DNA of 64,000 bases from Galbibacter sp038433465. GTDB lineage: Bacteria; Bacteroidota; Bacteroidia; Flavobacteriales; Flavobacteriaceae. Location: the NCBI RefSeq assembly GCF_038433465.1, contig NZ_JAESVF010000001.1:310001-374000 (forward strand), read 5' to 3'. The translations under genes were made by a program, and so were the position numbers. Numbering within the stretch: position 1 is the first letter of the stretch; every line of letters begins with the position of its first letter. The notes under the pieces were generated by a model. That model did no database searches. It was not told the origin of the DNA and was given only the letters and a program-made list of their open reading frames with translations. Shown one piece after another: positions 8,099-17,143 of this stretch.

Positions 8099-11000
8099 GT
8101 GAGCAACATTACCACGTCTACTGGCTTAGGTCAAGTTATAACTACGTACAAAGAATCTCTGCAGCAACAGAAATTAGGGAGTGCTATTGCCAATTCTCAA
8201 AATAATATTCATTTAAAAGGCCTTGTAGGTACATCTTTATCATTGGTGTTAGCCAATGCATTTAAGGATGCCGAACTACCTTTTTTGGTTATTTTAAACG
8301 ATAAAGAAGAAGCTGCTTATCATCTAAACGATTTAGAACAACTCGTTGGAGAAAAAGATGTGCTTTTTTACCCAGGAAGCTATCGCCGGCCTTATCAAAT
8401 TGAAGAAACCGACAATGCAAATATTTTACTCAGAGCCGAGGTTTTAAACCGCATCAACTCGCGTAAAAAGCCTGCTATTATCGTTACATATCCTGAAGCG
8501 CTATTTGAAAAAGTCGTCACTAAAAAAGAGTTGGAGCGAAGCACTCTTAAAATTAATTTAAACGACAGACTTTCTATCGATTTTATAAACGAAACACTCT
8601 TTGAATACAAATTCAAAAGAGTCGATTTTGTTACAGAACCTGGAGAATTTTCGGTGCGAGGTGGGATTGTAGATGTTTTTTCTTTTTCGAATGACAAACC
8701 TTACAGAATTGAATTTTTTGGAGATGAAGTAGACAGCATTCGAACTTTCGATGTTGAAACACAACTTTCTACCGAAAAACTGAAAAAAATCAACATCATT
8801 CCAAATGTTGAAAACAAATTTTTAGAAGAAGAACGCGAGAGTTTTTTAAAGTATATTTCAGCTAAAACAGTTGTTTGTATTAAAAATGAAGAACTTTTAT
8901 TTTCTCGTATAGACGGACTTTTCAGCAAAGCAGAAGAAGCTTTTAACAACCTTTCAAAAGACATAAAACACGCGCCACCAAAAGAACTGTTTTGCGACGC
9001 CGAACTGTTAAAAAATCAGCTTAAAACATATATTTCAATTGTTTTAAACACGCCAAAGTCGAGTGCTACTGCTTACGAAACTATAACTTTTCAAACTGCA
9101 CCTCAACCTTCATTTAACAAGCAATTCGATTTACTTATTGCCGATTTAAATGAAAATCACGCAAAAGGTTATACCAACTTAATTTTTTGTGTGAGCGAGC
9201 AACAAGCCAAACGTTTTCACGATATTTTTAACGATGTCGATACCGAAGTACACTACGAAACGGTTGTTTTTTCGATGCATCAAGGGTTTATCGACAACGA
9301 GTATAAAATGGTTTGCTATACCGATCATCAAATTTTTGATCGTTACCATAAGTTTCAGCTAAAAAATGGCTATTCTAAAAAGCAAGCTATTACTCTAAAA
9401 GAGTTAACCAACCTAGAAATTGGCGATTATGTTACACATATCGACCACGGAATTGGAACTTTTGGAGGCTTGCAAAAAATTCAAGTTGAAGGCAAACTGC
9501 AAGAAGCCATTAAACTTATTTATGGCGAACGCGATATTTTGTATGTAAGTATTCATTCGCTACATAAAATTACCAAGTACAACGGTAAAGACGGAAAAAC
9601 TCCGAAGATTTATAAATTAGGTTCTGCCGCTTGGAAAAACCTCAAAAAGAAAACCAAAACGAAGGTTAAAGAAATTGCTTTTAACCTAATTAAATTATAC
9701 GCCAAACGTAAAACCGAAAAAGGATTTCAGTACGGCCCAGATAGCTATTTACAAAATGAGTTGGAAGCTTCTTTTATTTATGAAGACACGCCAGACCAAA
9801 GCAAAGCGACCGAAGATGTAAAACGCGACATGGAAAGCGAGCAACCAATGGACCGACTTGTGTGCGGAGATGTTGGTTTCGGAAAAACCGAAGTTGCTAT
9901 TCGAGCGGCTTTTAAAGCGGTAGACAACGGGAAGCAAGTTGCGGTTTTGGTGCCTACTACTATTTTGGCTTTTCAGCATCATAAAACATTTAGTGAGCGA
10001 CTTGCCGATATGCCTGTAACAGTTGATTATTTAAACCGTTTCCGAACTGCAAAAGAGAAAAAAGAAACCCTAGAAAAACTTGCTGAAGGAAAAGTTGATA
10101 TTATTATAGGTACGCATCAGTTAGTCAATAAAAATGTAAAATTTAAAGACCTCGGACTTCTTATTGTAGATGAAGAACAAAAGTTTGGAGTTGCCGTAAA
10201 AGACAAGCTGAAAACCATCAAAGAAAATGTAGATGTGCTTACGCTAACCGCAACGCCAATTCCTCGAACGTTGCAATTTAGTTTGATGGCTGCGCGCGAC
10301 CTTTCTGTAATAACTACTCCTCCGCCAAACCGCTACCCCATTGAAAGTAATGTTATTCAATTAAACGAGGAAGTAATTCGTGATGCGGTTTCTTATGAAA
10401 TTCAACGTGGCGGACAAGTATTTTTTATTCACAACAGAATTGAAAATATCAAAGAAGTTGCTGGCATGGTACAACGCTTGGTTCCTGATGCTAAAATTGG
10501 AATTGGCCATGGACAAATGGACGGAAAGAAACTTGAACAATTAATGTTGAGTTTTATGCGTGGCGATTTTGATGTTTTGGTAGCAACTTCTATTATCGAA
10601 AGCGGATTGGACGTTCCAAATGCGAACACCATTTTTATCAACAATGCCAACAATTTCGGACTTTCAGATTTACACCAAATGCGTGGCCGTGTTGGGCGAA
10701 GCAATAAAAAAGCCTTTTGTTATTTTATCACACCGCCATACTCGGCAATGACTGACGATGCTCGAAAACGTATCCAAGCTTTGGAACAATTTACAGAACT
10801 CGGAAGCGGTTTCAATATTGCAATGAAAGACCTTGAAATACGTGGTGCTGGAGATATTCTTGGAGGAGAGCAAAGCGGATTTATGAATGAAATTGGCTTT
10901 GATACTTACCAAAAAATCTTGCAAGAAGCAATCGAAGAACTCAAGGAAAATGAGTTTGCCGATTTATACGAAACTCCAAAAGAGGAAAACAAAGTATTTG

Positions 11001-11485
11001 TAAAGGAAACTCAAATCGATACCGATTTTCAATTGTTATTCCCAGACGATTATATCAATGCTATTACCGAGCGTTTAAACTTGTACAACGAGTTGAGTAC
11101 TTTAAAAACTGAAGACGATTTGATAGCCTATCAACAACGTCTCGAAGACCGTTTTGGAGAACTCCCAGAAGAAGCAAACGACCTCATCAATAGTGTACGA
11201 ATTAAATGGATAGCAACACAACTTGGTCTGGAGCGCATCATTTTAAAACAAGGGAAAATGGTTGGTTATTTTGTATCCGATCAGCAGAGTAGTTTTTACC
11301 AAAGCAACCGCTTTAGAAATGTTTTAATGTATATCCAAATGCATCCAACAATTGGAAAAATCAAAGAAAAACAAACGCGGAATGGTTTGCGATTGCTCAT
11401 TTCTTTTGAAAATATAAAATCGATTAACAAGGCATTAAACACCTTAAAACCGTTTGTAGAAGCCAATAAAATTGATGCGAATTAA
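8099..11485 (+). CDS. mfd: Transcription-repair coupling factor
   Basis: The 1128-residue protein has the full Mfd order: UvrB-like N-terminal domain with a GEFSVRGGIVDVFSF block, RNA-polymerase interaction domain (LEIGDYVTHIDHGIGTFGGL), and RecG-like translocase with Walker A GDVGFGKT (590-597), DEEQ (691-694), TATPIPRT and RGRVGRS motifs. The C-terminal TRCF regulatory domain is present. It pushes stalled RNA polymerase off DNA and recruits UvrA. GTG 8099 is the start because an in-frame stop lies just upstream at 8090 and the N-terminus fits the family. The protein is intact. Confidence 0.97.
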   Translation: MSNITTSTGLGQVITTYKESLQQQKLGSAIANSQNNIHLKGLVGTSLSLVLANAFKDAELPFLVILNDKEEAAYHLNDLEQLVGEKDVLFYPGSYRRPYQIEETDNANILLRAEVLNRINSRKKPAIIVTYPEALFEKVVTKKELERSTLKINLNDRLSIDFINETLFEYKFKRVDFVTEPGEFSVRGGIVDVFSFSNDKPYRIEFFGDEVDSIRTFDVETQLSTEKLKKINIIPNVENKFLEEERESFLKYISAKTVVCIKNEELLFSRIDGLFSKAEEAFNNLSKDIKHAPPKELFCDAELLKNQLKTYISIVLNTPKSSATAYETITFQTAPQPSFNKQFDLLIADLNENHAKGYTNLIFCVSEQQAKRFHDIFNDVDTEVHYETVVFSMHQGFIDNEYKMVCYTDHQIFDRYHKFQLKNGYSKKQAITLKELTNLEIGDYVTHIDHGIGTFGGLQKIQVEGKLQEAIKLIYGERDILYVSIHSLHKITKYNGKDGKTPKIYKLGSAAWKNLKKKTKTKVKEIAFNLIKLYAKRKTEKGFQYGPDSYLQNELEASFIYEDTPDQSKATEDVKRDMESEQPMDRLVCGDVGFGKTEVAIRAAFKAVDNGKQVAVLVPTTILAFQHHKTFSERLADMPVTVDYLNRFRTAKEKKETLEKLAEGKVDIIIGTHQLVNKNVKFKDLGLLIVDEEQKFGVAVKDKLKTIKENVDVLTLTATPIPRTLQFSLMAARDLSVITTPPPNRYPIESNVIQLNEEVIRDAVSYEIQRGGQVFFIHNRIENIKEVAGMVQRLVPDAKIGIGHGQMDGKKLEQLMLSFMRGDFDVLVATSIIESGLDVPNANTIFINNANNFGLSDLHQMRGRVGRSNKKAFCYFITPPYSAMTDDARKRIQALEQFTELGSGFNIAMKDLEIRGAGDILGGEQSGFMNEIGFDTYQKILQEAIEELKENEFADLYETPKEENKVFVKETQIDTDFQLLFPDDYINAITERLNLYNELSTLKTEDDLIAYQQRLEDRFGELPEEANDLINSVRIKWIATQLGLERIILKQGKMVGYFVSDQQSSFYQSNRFRNVLMYIQMHPTIGKIKEKQTRNGLRLLISFENIKSINKALNTLKPFVEANKIDAN

Positions 11486-11548
11486 AATCGCTATAAAATG
11501 TAAATTTGGCGCGATAATTGTTTAATTTGTAAAAAAATTAATACGAAC

Positions 11549-12841
11549 ATGAAGAAATTATTTATACTCGCTTTTTTAATTCCGTTGCTTTCGATTGCTC
11601 AAAACCAAATTTCTGGTACTTTTTCACCGAGCGATATGTTCAGCAAAGTATTTCTGTATCAAGTAACTCCAAATTACCCAACCTATATTTCGTATAGTTC
11701 AATTGCTTCTGATGGGAATGCTAGCATAGCTTTGGAAAATAATTTAGCGCCAGGGATGTATCGATTGGTTTTCGGTATTCCGCAGGACGAGTTTTATTTT
11801 GATTTCATCTACAACGGAAAAGAAGACGTCACATTTAAATACGATGCAAATGATGGAGTGAGTTATATTTCTTCGGAAGAAAATTTGATGCTCCAAGAGT
11901 ATAACGCGCATATCAATGAGGCTAAGGAAATGCTCAACGCTACTTTTGGACCTAATGTAAAAAAATCAACCTACTTTAATGTTTTCAAAACAATTGGAAA
12001 TGTTCAAGACTACTATGAAACAGAAAGCGAAGGAATGATTGCCAATCATTTTATAAAAACGGGAAGAATTCCCAACCCAAGCGAACAACTTTCTGTAGAT
12101 GAATTTTTAGCTTTAGAAAAAACCGAATTTTTCAAAAATATCGATTTTAACGATACCGTACTTCAACATTCGGACTACTTAACAAATGCTTCAAGAATTT
12201 ACGTTTTGCGTTTTTCAGAAAACAATGAGCAGTATAAAGAGAACATCAAAACTGTTGCCGAAAAAGCAAGCGGAAACTATAAAGTACAAAAATCGATTAT
12301 GGAGCGACTTTGGTACGATACTTCTTCCGCAGAAAACTTAGAAATTGCCAATTTTATTGCAGATAATTATTTGCTCTCACTAGCCGAAAAAACTGGCGAC
12401 ACCAAACTAATTACCGATATAAAAACCTATTCACAAACCGCCGTGGGTGCTAAAGCGCCAAACTTTTCGGTAACCGATAGTAAAACGCTTTACGATTTAA
12501 ATGATGCTCAACATTATTTACTTATTTTCTGGAGTAGCACTTGTTCGCATTGTTTAAAAGAACTTCCGCAGGTTAAGAAATTCTTAGAAGCGCATCCCAA
12601 CAAACAGCTTCAAGTAGTAGCTTTTGGTTTGGAAGACGAAGATTCGCCATGGGAACAAACCATCACTCAATTTCCAACGTACACGCATGTTTACGGTGCT
12701 GGAAAATGGGAAAACAAAACTGCTAGAACCTACAATATTGTTGCAACGCCAACCTATTTTATTTTGGATAGTAACAAAACAATTGTCGCTAAACCAGAAA
12801 ATTTAGAAGCGTTGGAAACAGCACTTGAAGCTATTAAATAA
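11549..12841 (+). CDS. TlpA-like thioredoxin-domain protein with N-terminal extension (periplasmic)
   Basis: The 430-residue protein has a signal peptide (cleavage near SIAQ) and a long beta-rich N-terminal part with features of DUF4369-type domains. Its C-terminal thioredoxin fold has LIFWSSTCSHCLKELPQ, with redox Cys332 and Cys335 (CSHC), and a cis-Pro loop at VATPTYFIL. Such proteins act as periplasmic thiol reductants or oxidases in Bacteroidetes. The substrate is unknown. It sits 63 nt after mfd on the same strand, but a shared function is unlikely. Confidence 0.85.
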   Translation: MKKLFILAFLIPLLSIAQNQISGTFSPSDMFSKVFLYQVTPNYPTYISYSSIASDGNASIALENNLAPGMYRLVFGIPQDEFYFDFIYNGKEDVTFKYDANDGVSYISSEENLMLQEYNAHINEAKEMLNATFGPNVKKSTYFNVFKTIGNVQDYYETESEGMIANHFIKTGRIPNPSEQLSVDEFLALEKTEFFKNIDFNDTVLQHSDYLTNASRIYVLRFSENNEQYKENIKTVAEKASGNYKVQKSIMERLWYDTSSAENLEIANFIADNYLLSLAEKTGDTKLITDIKTYSQTAVGAKAPNFSVTDSKTLYDLNDAQHYLLIFWSSTCSHCLKELPQVKKFLEAHPNKQLQVVAFGLEDEDSPWEQTITQFPTYTHVYGAGKWENKTARTYNIVATPTYFILDSNKTIVAKPENLEALETALEAIK

Positions 12842-12844
12842 GGT

Positions 12845-13504
12845 TTAGAGCGCTTTTAAATCTTTAATAACTTTAAAAGCAATATCAATTTGGTCTTCAC
12901 CAACAATAATAGTAAACTCGTTGGTTGTTGAAATAACTTCGTGAAGGATAATTCCTTCCCAAGCCAAACGTTGGAAGATAAAGTAATAAATTCCAGGAAT
13001 TACAACATTTTCCTCTGGAAGTTTTACACTAATAGACGAAAGCTTATCTATTTTTTGGGTAAGCTTTTCGCTTTTAAAAATAGACTCTACCACTTCATTC
13101 ATCGAGTTACTCACCACAATATTGGTTTCGTTTACTCCTCTAGATGAAGTATAAAACACATCTTTATTATCGTTTATTTCTTGCAACAATCGCGCTTGAT
13201 TGTTCAAAATAGTATCCGAAACTAAAAAAGTATAATCGGTTAAGGAAGAACGTACCGTGATTTCACCAATATTTTTAAGCACTTTTAAAATTCGGTGTGT
13301 CGCTCTAAATTCTAATTCCGATGAAAGTCTTTTTAGCGCCATTACAATCGCTCCGTTTCTAACATCTTTCCCTAATTGTTCTTCAATTTCTGGTTTTATA
13401 TTTCTCGACAACGAAGTAAGGTTTATGATTCCTTGTGCCAAGGCGCTCTGTAAAAACGGTTTTGATTTGATGTAGTTTTCTACGATGGATGATATTGTTT
13501 TCAT
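12845..13504 (-). CDS. ACT-domain (aspartokinase-C-terminal-like) regulatory protein without kinase domain
   Basis: From ATG 13504 the protein is 219 residues (MKTISSIVENYIKSKP...). An upstream in-frame start at 13564 would add an implausible 20-residue leader. Residues about 1-65 form helices like a winged helix (IINLTSLSRNIKPEIEEQLGK...AIVMALKRL). The rest looks like two ACT-type beta-alpha-beta units, with the pattern SSISVKLPEENVVIPGIYYFIF...EGIILHEVISTTNEFTIIVGE typical of aspartokinase C-termini. No kinase domain is present. It may be an amino-acid-sensing regulator. The assignment is by fold pattern only. Confidence 0.65.
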   Translation of the reverse strand: MKTISSIVENYIKSKPFLQSALAQGIINLTSLSRNIKPEIEEQLGKDVRNGAIVMALKRLSSELEFRATHRILKVLKNIGEITVRSSLTDYTFLVSDTILNNQARLLQEINDNKDVFYTSSRGVNETNIVVSNSMNEVVESIFKSEKLTQKIDKLSSISVKLPEENVVIPGIYYFIFQRLAWEGIILHEVISTTNEFTIIVGEDQIDIAFKVIKDLKAL

Positions 13505-13719
13505 TTTTGTGGTTTGGTTTGGTTTTACGGGGGTAAATTTAAATGAAGTTTTCCTTAAAAACAAAAAATTAAACTAAATGTTTTATTTGTAACAATTTGT
13601 TTTTATTGAAAGAACCCAATGATAACAATGGATTCAGATGAAAAAATAATTTAAATTTTAACAATTGAGAGAATGTAGACCCTATATTTTGATAATATCG
13701 GTTAACTAAGAAACTTCTT

Positions 13720-14079
13720 TCAGAAATGATAAAAAGCATCTTCAAAATGCGTAATCGAAATCTTATTATTCTGCTTTAAAACGGCAATAATATCAAACCG
13801 AAGTTCTTTTTCAATTTCATGTTGTGTGATATAGTAATCCATTGCTTTTACCATCAATTTAATCTTTTTTGAACTCACAAAACTCTGCGGGTCACCAAAA
13901 AAGTTAGATGTTCGAGCCTTCACTTCCACACAAACCAACATATTGTCAACTTCAGCAATAATATCGACCTCAGCAAAATTGTAACGGTAATTCTGCTCGT
14001 GTATCACATAATTTTTCTTCCGCAGAAAAGAAACCGCTTGTGCTTCGGCTTCCTTCCCAAAATCGTTATGTGTAGCCAT
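13720..14079 (-). CDS. YraN/UPF0102 family endonuclease-like protein
   Basis: The 119-residue protein shows the family pattern: GKEAEAQAVSFLRKKNY, NFAEVDIIAE and VCVEVKAR. Conserved residues Glu10, Asp39, Glu52 and Lys54 form a PD-(D/E)xK-type active-site set. The family is widespread in bacteria, with a proposed link to DNA processing but no settled role. It lies divergent to metG with a 216-nt gap. Confidence 0.93.
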   Translation of the reverse strand: MATHNDFGKEAEAQAVSFLRKKNYVIHEQNYRYNFAEVDIIAEVDNMLVCVEVKARTSNFFGDPQSFVSSKKIKLMVKAMDYYITQHEIEKELRFDIIAVLKQNNKISITHFEDAFYHF

Positions 14080-14170
14080 AATTGTGGGTTTTAAAACGTA
14101 TATAAGATAACAATTAAAATTGAGTGTAGAATCTGGGTGATTTATTAGGTAATTCTCTACTGAAAATCAT

Positions 14171-14178
14171 TATTTTTG
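14171..14178 (+). promoter_or_regulatory. -7 promoter element upstream of metG
   Basis: TATTTTTG matches TAnnTTTG, followed by a leader of about 115 nt. The leader contains a small hairpin CCCTC/GAGGG (14269-14281) right before the start region. No clear -33 TTTG is present at the right distance. Confidence 0.45.
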
Positions 14179-14295
14179 TGACAAATTAAAATACCTTTAG
14201 AACTTCTTCTAAAAGTATAAAATGAGAAAAAATCAATTTATCTCAACGCTAAAAGTAGTAATATCATGCCCTCAATGAGGGAATAAAATTTGAGA

Positions 14296-16392
14296 ATGTC
14301 ACAGAAATACAACGATACACCCCAAAATAAAAACAGATTTACAATAACGGCAGCTTTGCCATACACCAACGGTCCTATTCACATTGGGCATTTAGCGGGG
14401 GTGTATGTTCCTGCTGATATTTACGCGCGTTATTTGCGATTAAAAGGAAAAGATGTTGCTTTTATCTGCGGAAGTGACGAACACGGTGTTGCCATCCCGA
14501 TGAAGGCAAAAAAGGAAGGTGTTTCTCCGCAAGAAATTATCGATAAATACAACGGAATTATTAAAGAATCGTTTGCTGACTTCGGAATTTCATTTGATAA
14601 TTACTCACGAACTTCAGCGCCAATTCATCATCAAACTGCATCTGATTTTTTCAAGAAACTTTACGAAGACGGAAAATTTATTGAAGAAGTTACAGAGCAA
14701 CTTTACGATGGTGAAGCACAACAATTTTTAGCCGATAGATTTGTTGTAGGTACATGCCCAAAATGTAATCACGATGGGGCTTACGGAGACCAATGTGAAA
14801 ACTGTGGAAGCTCGTTAAATGCAACCGATTTAATCAATCCGAAATCGACAATTACTGGTGCTGTGCCAGTTTTAAAAGAAACAAAACACTGGTTTTTACC
14901 ACTCGACCAATACGATGCATTTTTAAAAGAATGGATTATTGAAGGTCATAAAAAAGATTGGAAACCTAATGTTTACGGACAAGTAAAAAGTTGGGTGGAC
15001 GAAGGACTAAAACCTCGTGCTGTAACCCGCGATTTGGATTGGGGAATTCCTGTTCCTGTTGAAGGAGCCGAAGGGAAAGTGCTGTACGTTTGGTTTGATG
15101 CGCCAATTGGATATATATCGTCTACCAAAGAATGGGCAGAAAGAGAAGGTAAAGATTGGGAGCCTTATTGGAAAGATTCAAGATTAATTCATTTTATCGG
15201 AAAAGATAACATTGTTTTTCACTGTATCATTTTCCCTGCGATGTTGCAAGCGCATGGCGATTATATTTTGCCAGAAAACGTTCCTGCAAACGAGTTTTTA
15301 AATCTAGAAGGACAAAAACTTTCTACTTCCAAAAACTGGGCTGTTTGGTTACACGAATATTTGGAAGATTTTCCAGAGAAACAAGATGTTTTACGTTACA
15401 CCTTAACGGCAAACGCACCAGAAACAAAAGACAACGATTTTACGTGGAAAGATTTCCAAGCGAGAAACAATAACGAATTGGTAGCAATCTTCGGAAACTT
15501 TATCAATCGTGTTATTGTGCTTACGCATAAATATTACAACGGAAGTATTCCGCAACCAAATGAGTTTTCAGCTATCGACAAACAAACTTTAGCCGAATTA
15601 AAGAAATATCCAGAAATTATAGCTTCATCCGTAGAGAAATATCGCTTTAGAGAAGCTTCGCAAGAACTCATGAATGTTGCTCGATTAGGAAACAAATACC
15701 TAGCCGATGAAGAACCTTGGAAAGTAATTAAAGAAGATGAAACTCGTGTGCAAACCATTATGTATGTAGCATTACAAATTGCTGCAGGTTTGGCTGTTTT
15801 AAGCGAACCGTTTTTACCATTTACCGCTACAAGCCTTAAAAAAATGCTTGCATTTGACACACTGTCTTCAACATTAAATTGGGAAGATGTATCACAAAAA
15901 GATGAGTTATTACCGGCAGGACACACTGTTGAAAAAGCGAGTTTACTCTTTACAAAAGTTGAAGACGAAGACATTCAAAAGCAATTAGATAAATTGGAAG
16001 CAACCAAAAAAGCAAATCAAGCTGAACTTGCCGCTGCCAATACTGCAGTGGAACCACAAAAAGAGACAATTACTTTTGACGATTTCTCAAAACTCGACAT
16101 TAGAGTAGGAACAATTTTGGAAGCTGAAAAAATGCCAAAAGCTGATAAACTTTTGGTGTTAAAAGTAGATACAGGACTGGACGTGAGAACCATTGTTTCT
16201 GGAATTGCAAAAAGCTTTACTCCTGAAGAAATCATTGGAAAACAGGTAAGTGTTTTGGTAAACCTCGCTCCTCGTAAACTAAGAGGTGTTGAAAGTCAAG
16301 GTATGATTTTAATGACTGAAAACAAAGAAGGGAAATTGGTGTTTTTAAATCCAGATGAAGCTGCTATTCCAAACGGAAAAACCATCAACTAA
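14296..16392 (+). CDS. metG: Methionyl-tRNA synthetase with C-terminal tRNA-binding domain
   Basis: The 698-residue class I synthetase has PYTNGPIHIGH with HIGH at 29-32, a zinc knuckle with two CxxC pairs (CPKC...CENC, about 155-175), and a KMSKS-equivalent KLSTS at 341-345. A C-terminal EMAP/Arc1p-like tRNA-binding OB domain is present (about 590-698: FSKLDIRVGTI, NLAPRKLRGVESQGM). It charges tRNA-Met. ATG 14296 is preferred over a TTG two codons upstream. It is complete. Confidence 0.97.
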   Translation: MSQKYNDTPQNKNRFTITAALPYTNGPIHIGHLAGVYVPADIYARYLRLKGKDVAFICGSDEHGVAIPMKAKKEGVSPQEIIDKYNGIIKESFADFGISFDNYSRTSAPIHHQTASDFFKKLYEDGKFIEEVTEQLYDGEAQQFLADRFVVGTCPKCNHDGAYGDQCENCGSSLNATDLINPKSTITGAVPVLKETKHWFLPLDQYDAFLKEWIIEGHKKDWKPNVYGQVKSWVDEGLKPRAVTRDLDWGIPVPVEGAEGKVLYVWFDAPIGYISSTKEWAEREGKDWEPYWKDSRLIHFIGKDNIVFHCIIFPAMLQAHGDYILPENVPANEFLNLEGQKLSTSKNWAVWLHEYLEDFPEKQDVLRYTLTANAPETKDNDFTWKDFQARNNNELVAIFGNFINRVIVLTHKYYNGSIPQPNEFSAIDKQTLAELKKYPEIIASSVEKYRFREASQELMNVARLGNKYLADEEPWKVIKEDETRVQTIMYVALQIAAGLAVLSEPFLPFTATSLKKMLAFDTLSSTLNWEDVSQKDELLPAGHTVEKASLLFTKVEDEDIQKQLDKLEATKKANQAELAAANTAVEPQKETITFDDFSKLDIRVGTILEAEKMPKADKLLVLKVDTGLDVRTIVSGIAKSFTPEEIIGKQVSVLVNLAPRKLRGVESQGMILMTENKEGKLVFLNPDEAAIPNGKTIN

Positions 16393-16434
16393 ATATTCCA
16401 TTACTTCCAAAAGATTTTCAAATCCTTCGGAACA

Positions 16435-16467
16435 ATACCCCAAAGGTTTTTGAAACCTTTGGGGTAT
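16435..16467. repeat. REP-like perfect palindrome upstream of the RAYT gene
   Basis: Perfect 15-bp arms ATACCCCAAAGGTTT / AAACCTTTGGGGTAT enclose a 3-nt loop. A second small hairpin AACTTC-GG-GAAGTT follows at 16473-16486. The core TACCYCAmAGGTTT is shared with the palindrome downstream of the transposase gene. It lies 42 nt after metG and could also act as a metG terminator, although a T-run is lacking. Confidence 0.85.
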
Positions 16468-16530
16468 CAGGAAACTTCGGGAAGTTATATCGAAAATTTT
16501 CTTAAATTGATAAGTCAAATTTCGACTATC

Positions 16531-17097
16531 ATGAAACACGAGCCTATAGCAGCTGGTTATTATTATCATATTTTCAACCAAGGGAACAACAGGGAAAACA
16601 TCTTTATTGAAGATAGAAATTATACGTATTTCATGATGCTTACCTACAAGCATATACTACCCATTGGGGAAATTCATTGCTATTGCCTATTGAAAAATCA
16701 TTTTCATTTTATTGTAAAAACTAAAGAAGGTTTAGAGTCCAAAAAAATTTCTCAGGCATTTTCAAACTTGTTCAATGCGTATGCTAAAGCCATCAATAAA
16801 TCTTATAAAAGAACAGGAAGTTTATTCCGAAGAAAGTATGCGAGAATTAAAATTGAAAGTGAAACTTACTTCAAAAACTTGGTACTTTACATTCATACAA
16901 ATCCAAAACATCATGGTTTTTGCAATGATTTTATAACTTATCCACACTCTTCATTTCAATCGTATGTAGAAAATAAAGACTCGAATCTTACAAAAACATA
17001 TACTTTGAATATATTTGATTCGTTACAAAACTTTATTGTTGCACATAAAGTTAAATATGATTTCTTGGAATCAAATAAAAAATATTTTTTAGAATAA
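16531..17097 (+). CDS. REP-associated tyrosine transposase (RAYT; IS200-like Y1 family)
   Basis: From ATG 16531 the protein is 188 residues (MKHEPIAAGYYYHIFNQGNN...). A TTG 81 nt earlier lies inside the palindrome and is rejected. It has the HUH motif as HFH (His57, His59) in CYCLLKNHFHFIVK, a conserved FNxYxKxINKxYxRTGSLFRRKY region, and YIHTNPKHHGF with Tyr120 as probable catalytic Tyr. These enzymes act on REP hairpins by single-strand cleavage and are usually single-copy domesticated transposases. The two flanking palindromes are the expected partners. It is intact. Confidence 0.9.
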   Translation: MKHEPIAAGYYYHIFNQGNNRENIFIEDRNYTYFMMLTYKHILPIGEIHCYCLLKNHFHFIVKTKEGLESKKISQAFSNLFNAYAKAINKSYKRTGSLFRRKYARIKIESETYFKNLVLYIHTNPKHHGFCNDFITYPHSSFQSYVENKDSNLTKTYTLNIFDSLQNFIVAHKVKYDFLESNKKYFLE

Positions 17098-17129
17098 TAC
17101 CTCACAGGTTTTAAAAAACCTTTGAGGTA
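17098..17129. repeat. REP-like palindrome downstream of the RAYT gene
   Basis: The 15-nt arms TACCTCACAGGTTTT / AAAACCTTTGAGGTA pair with one mismatch and a 2-nt loop. It begins directly at the transposase stop codon and ends 14 nt before the tex start codon. It shares the AGGTTT/AAACCT core with the upstream palindrome. Confidence 0.85.
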
Positions 17130-17143
17130 GTTCTCCAACAATT

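Noticed and set aside
14180..14295. Riboswitch (SAM or T-box type) in the metG leader
   Set aside because: Only a 5-bp hairpin CCCTC/GAGGG is visible; no conserved riboswitch core was recognised.
16450..16530. N-terminal extension of the RAYT ORF starting at TTG
   Set aside because: The extension lies inside the upstream palindrome and has no family similarity; ATG 16531 gives the usual start.
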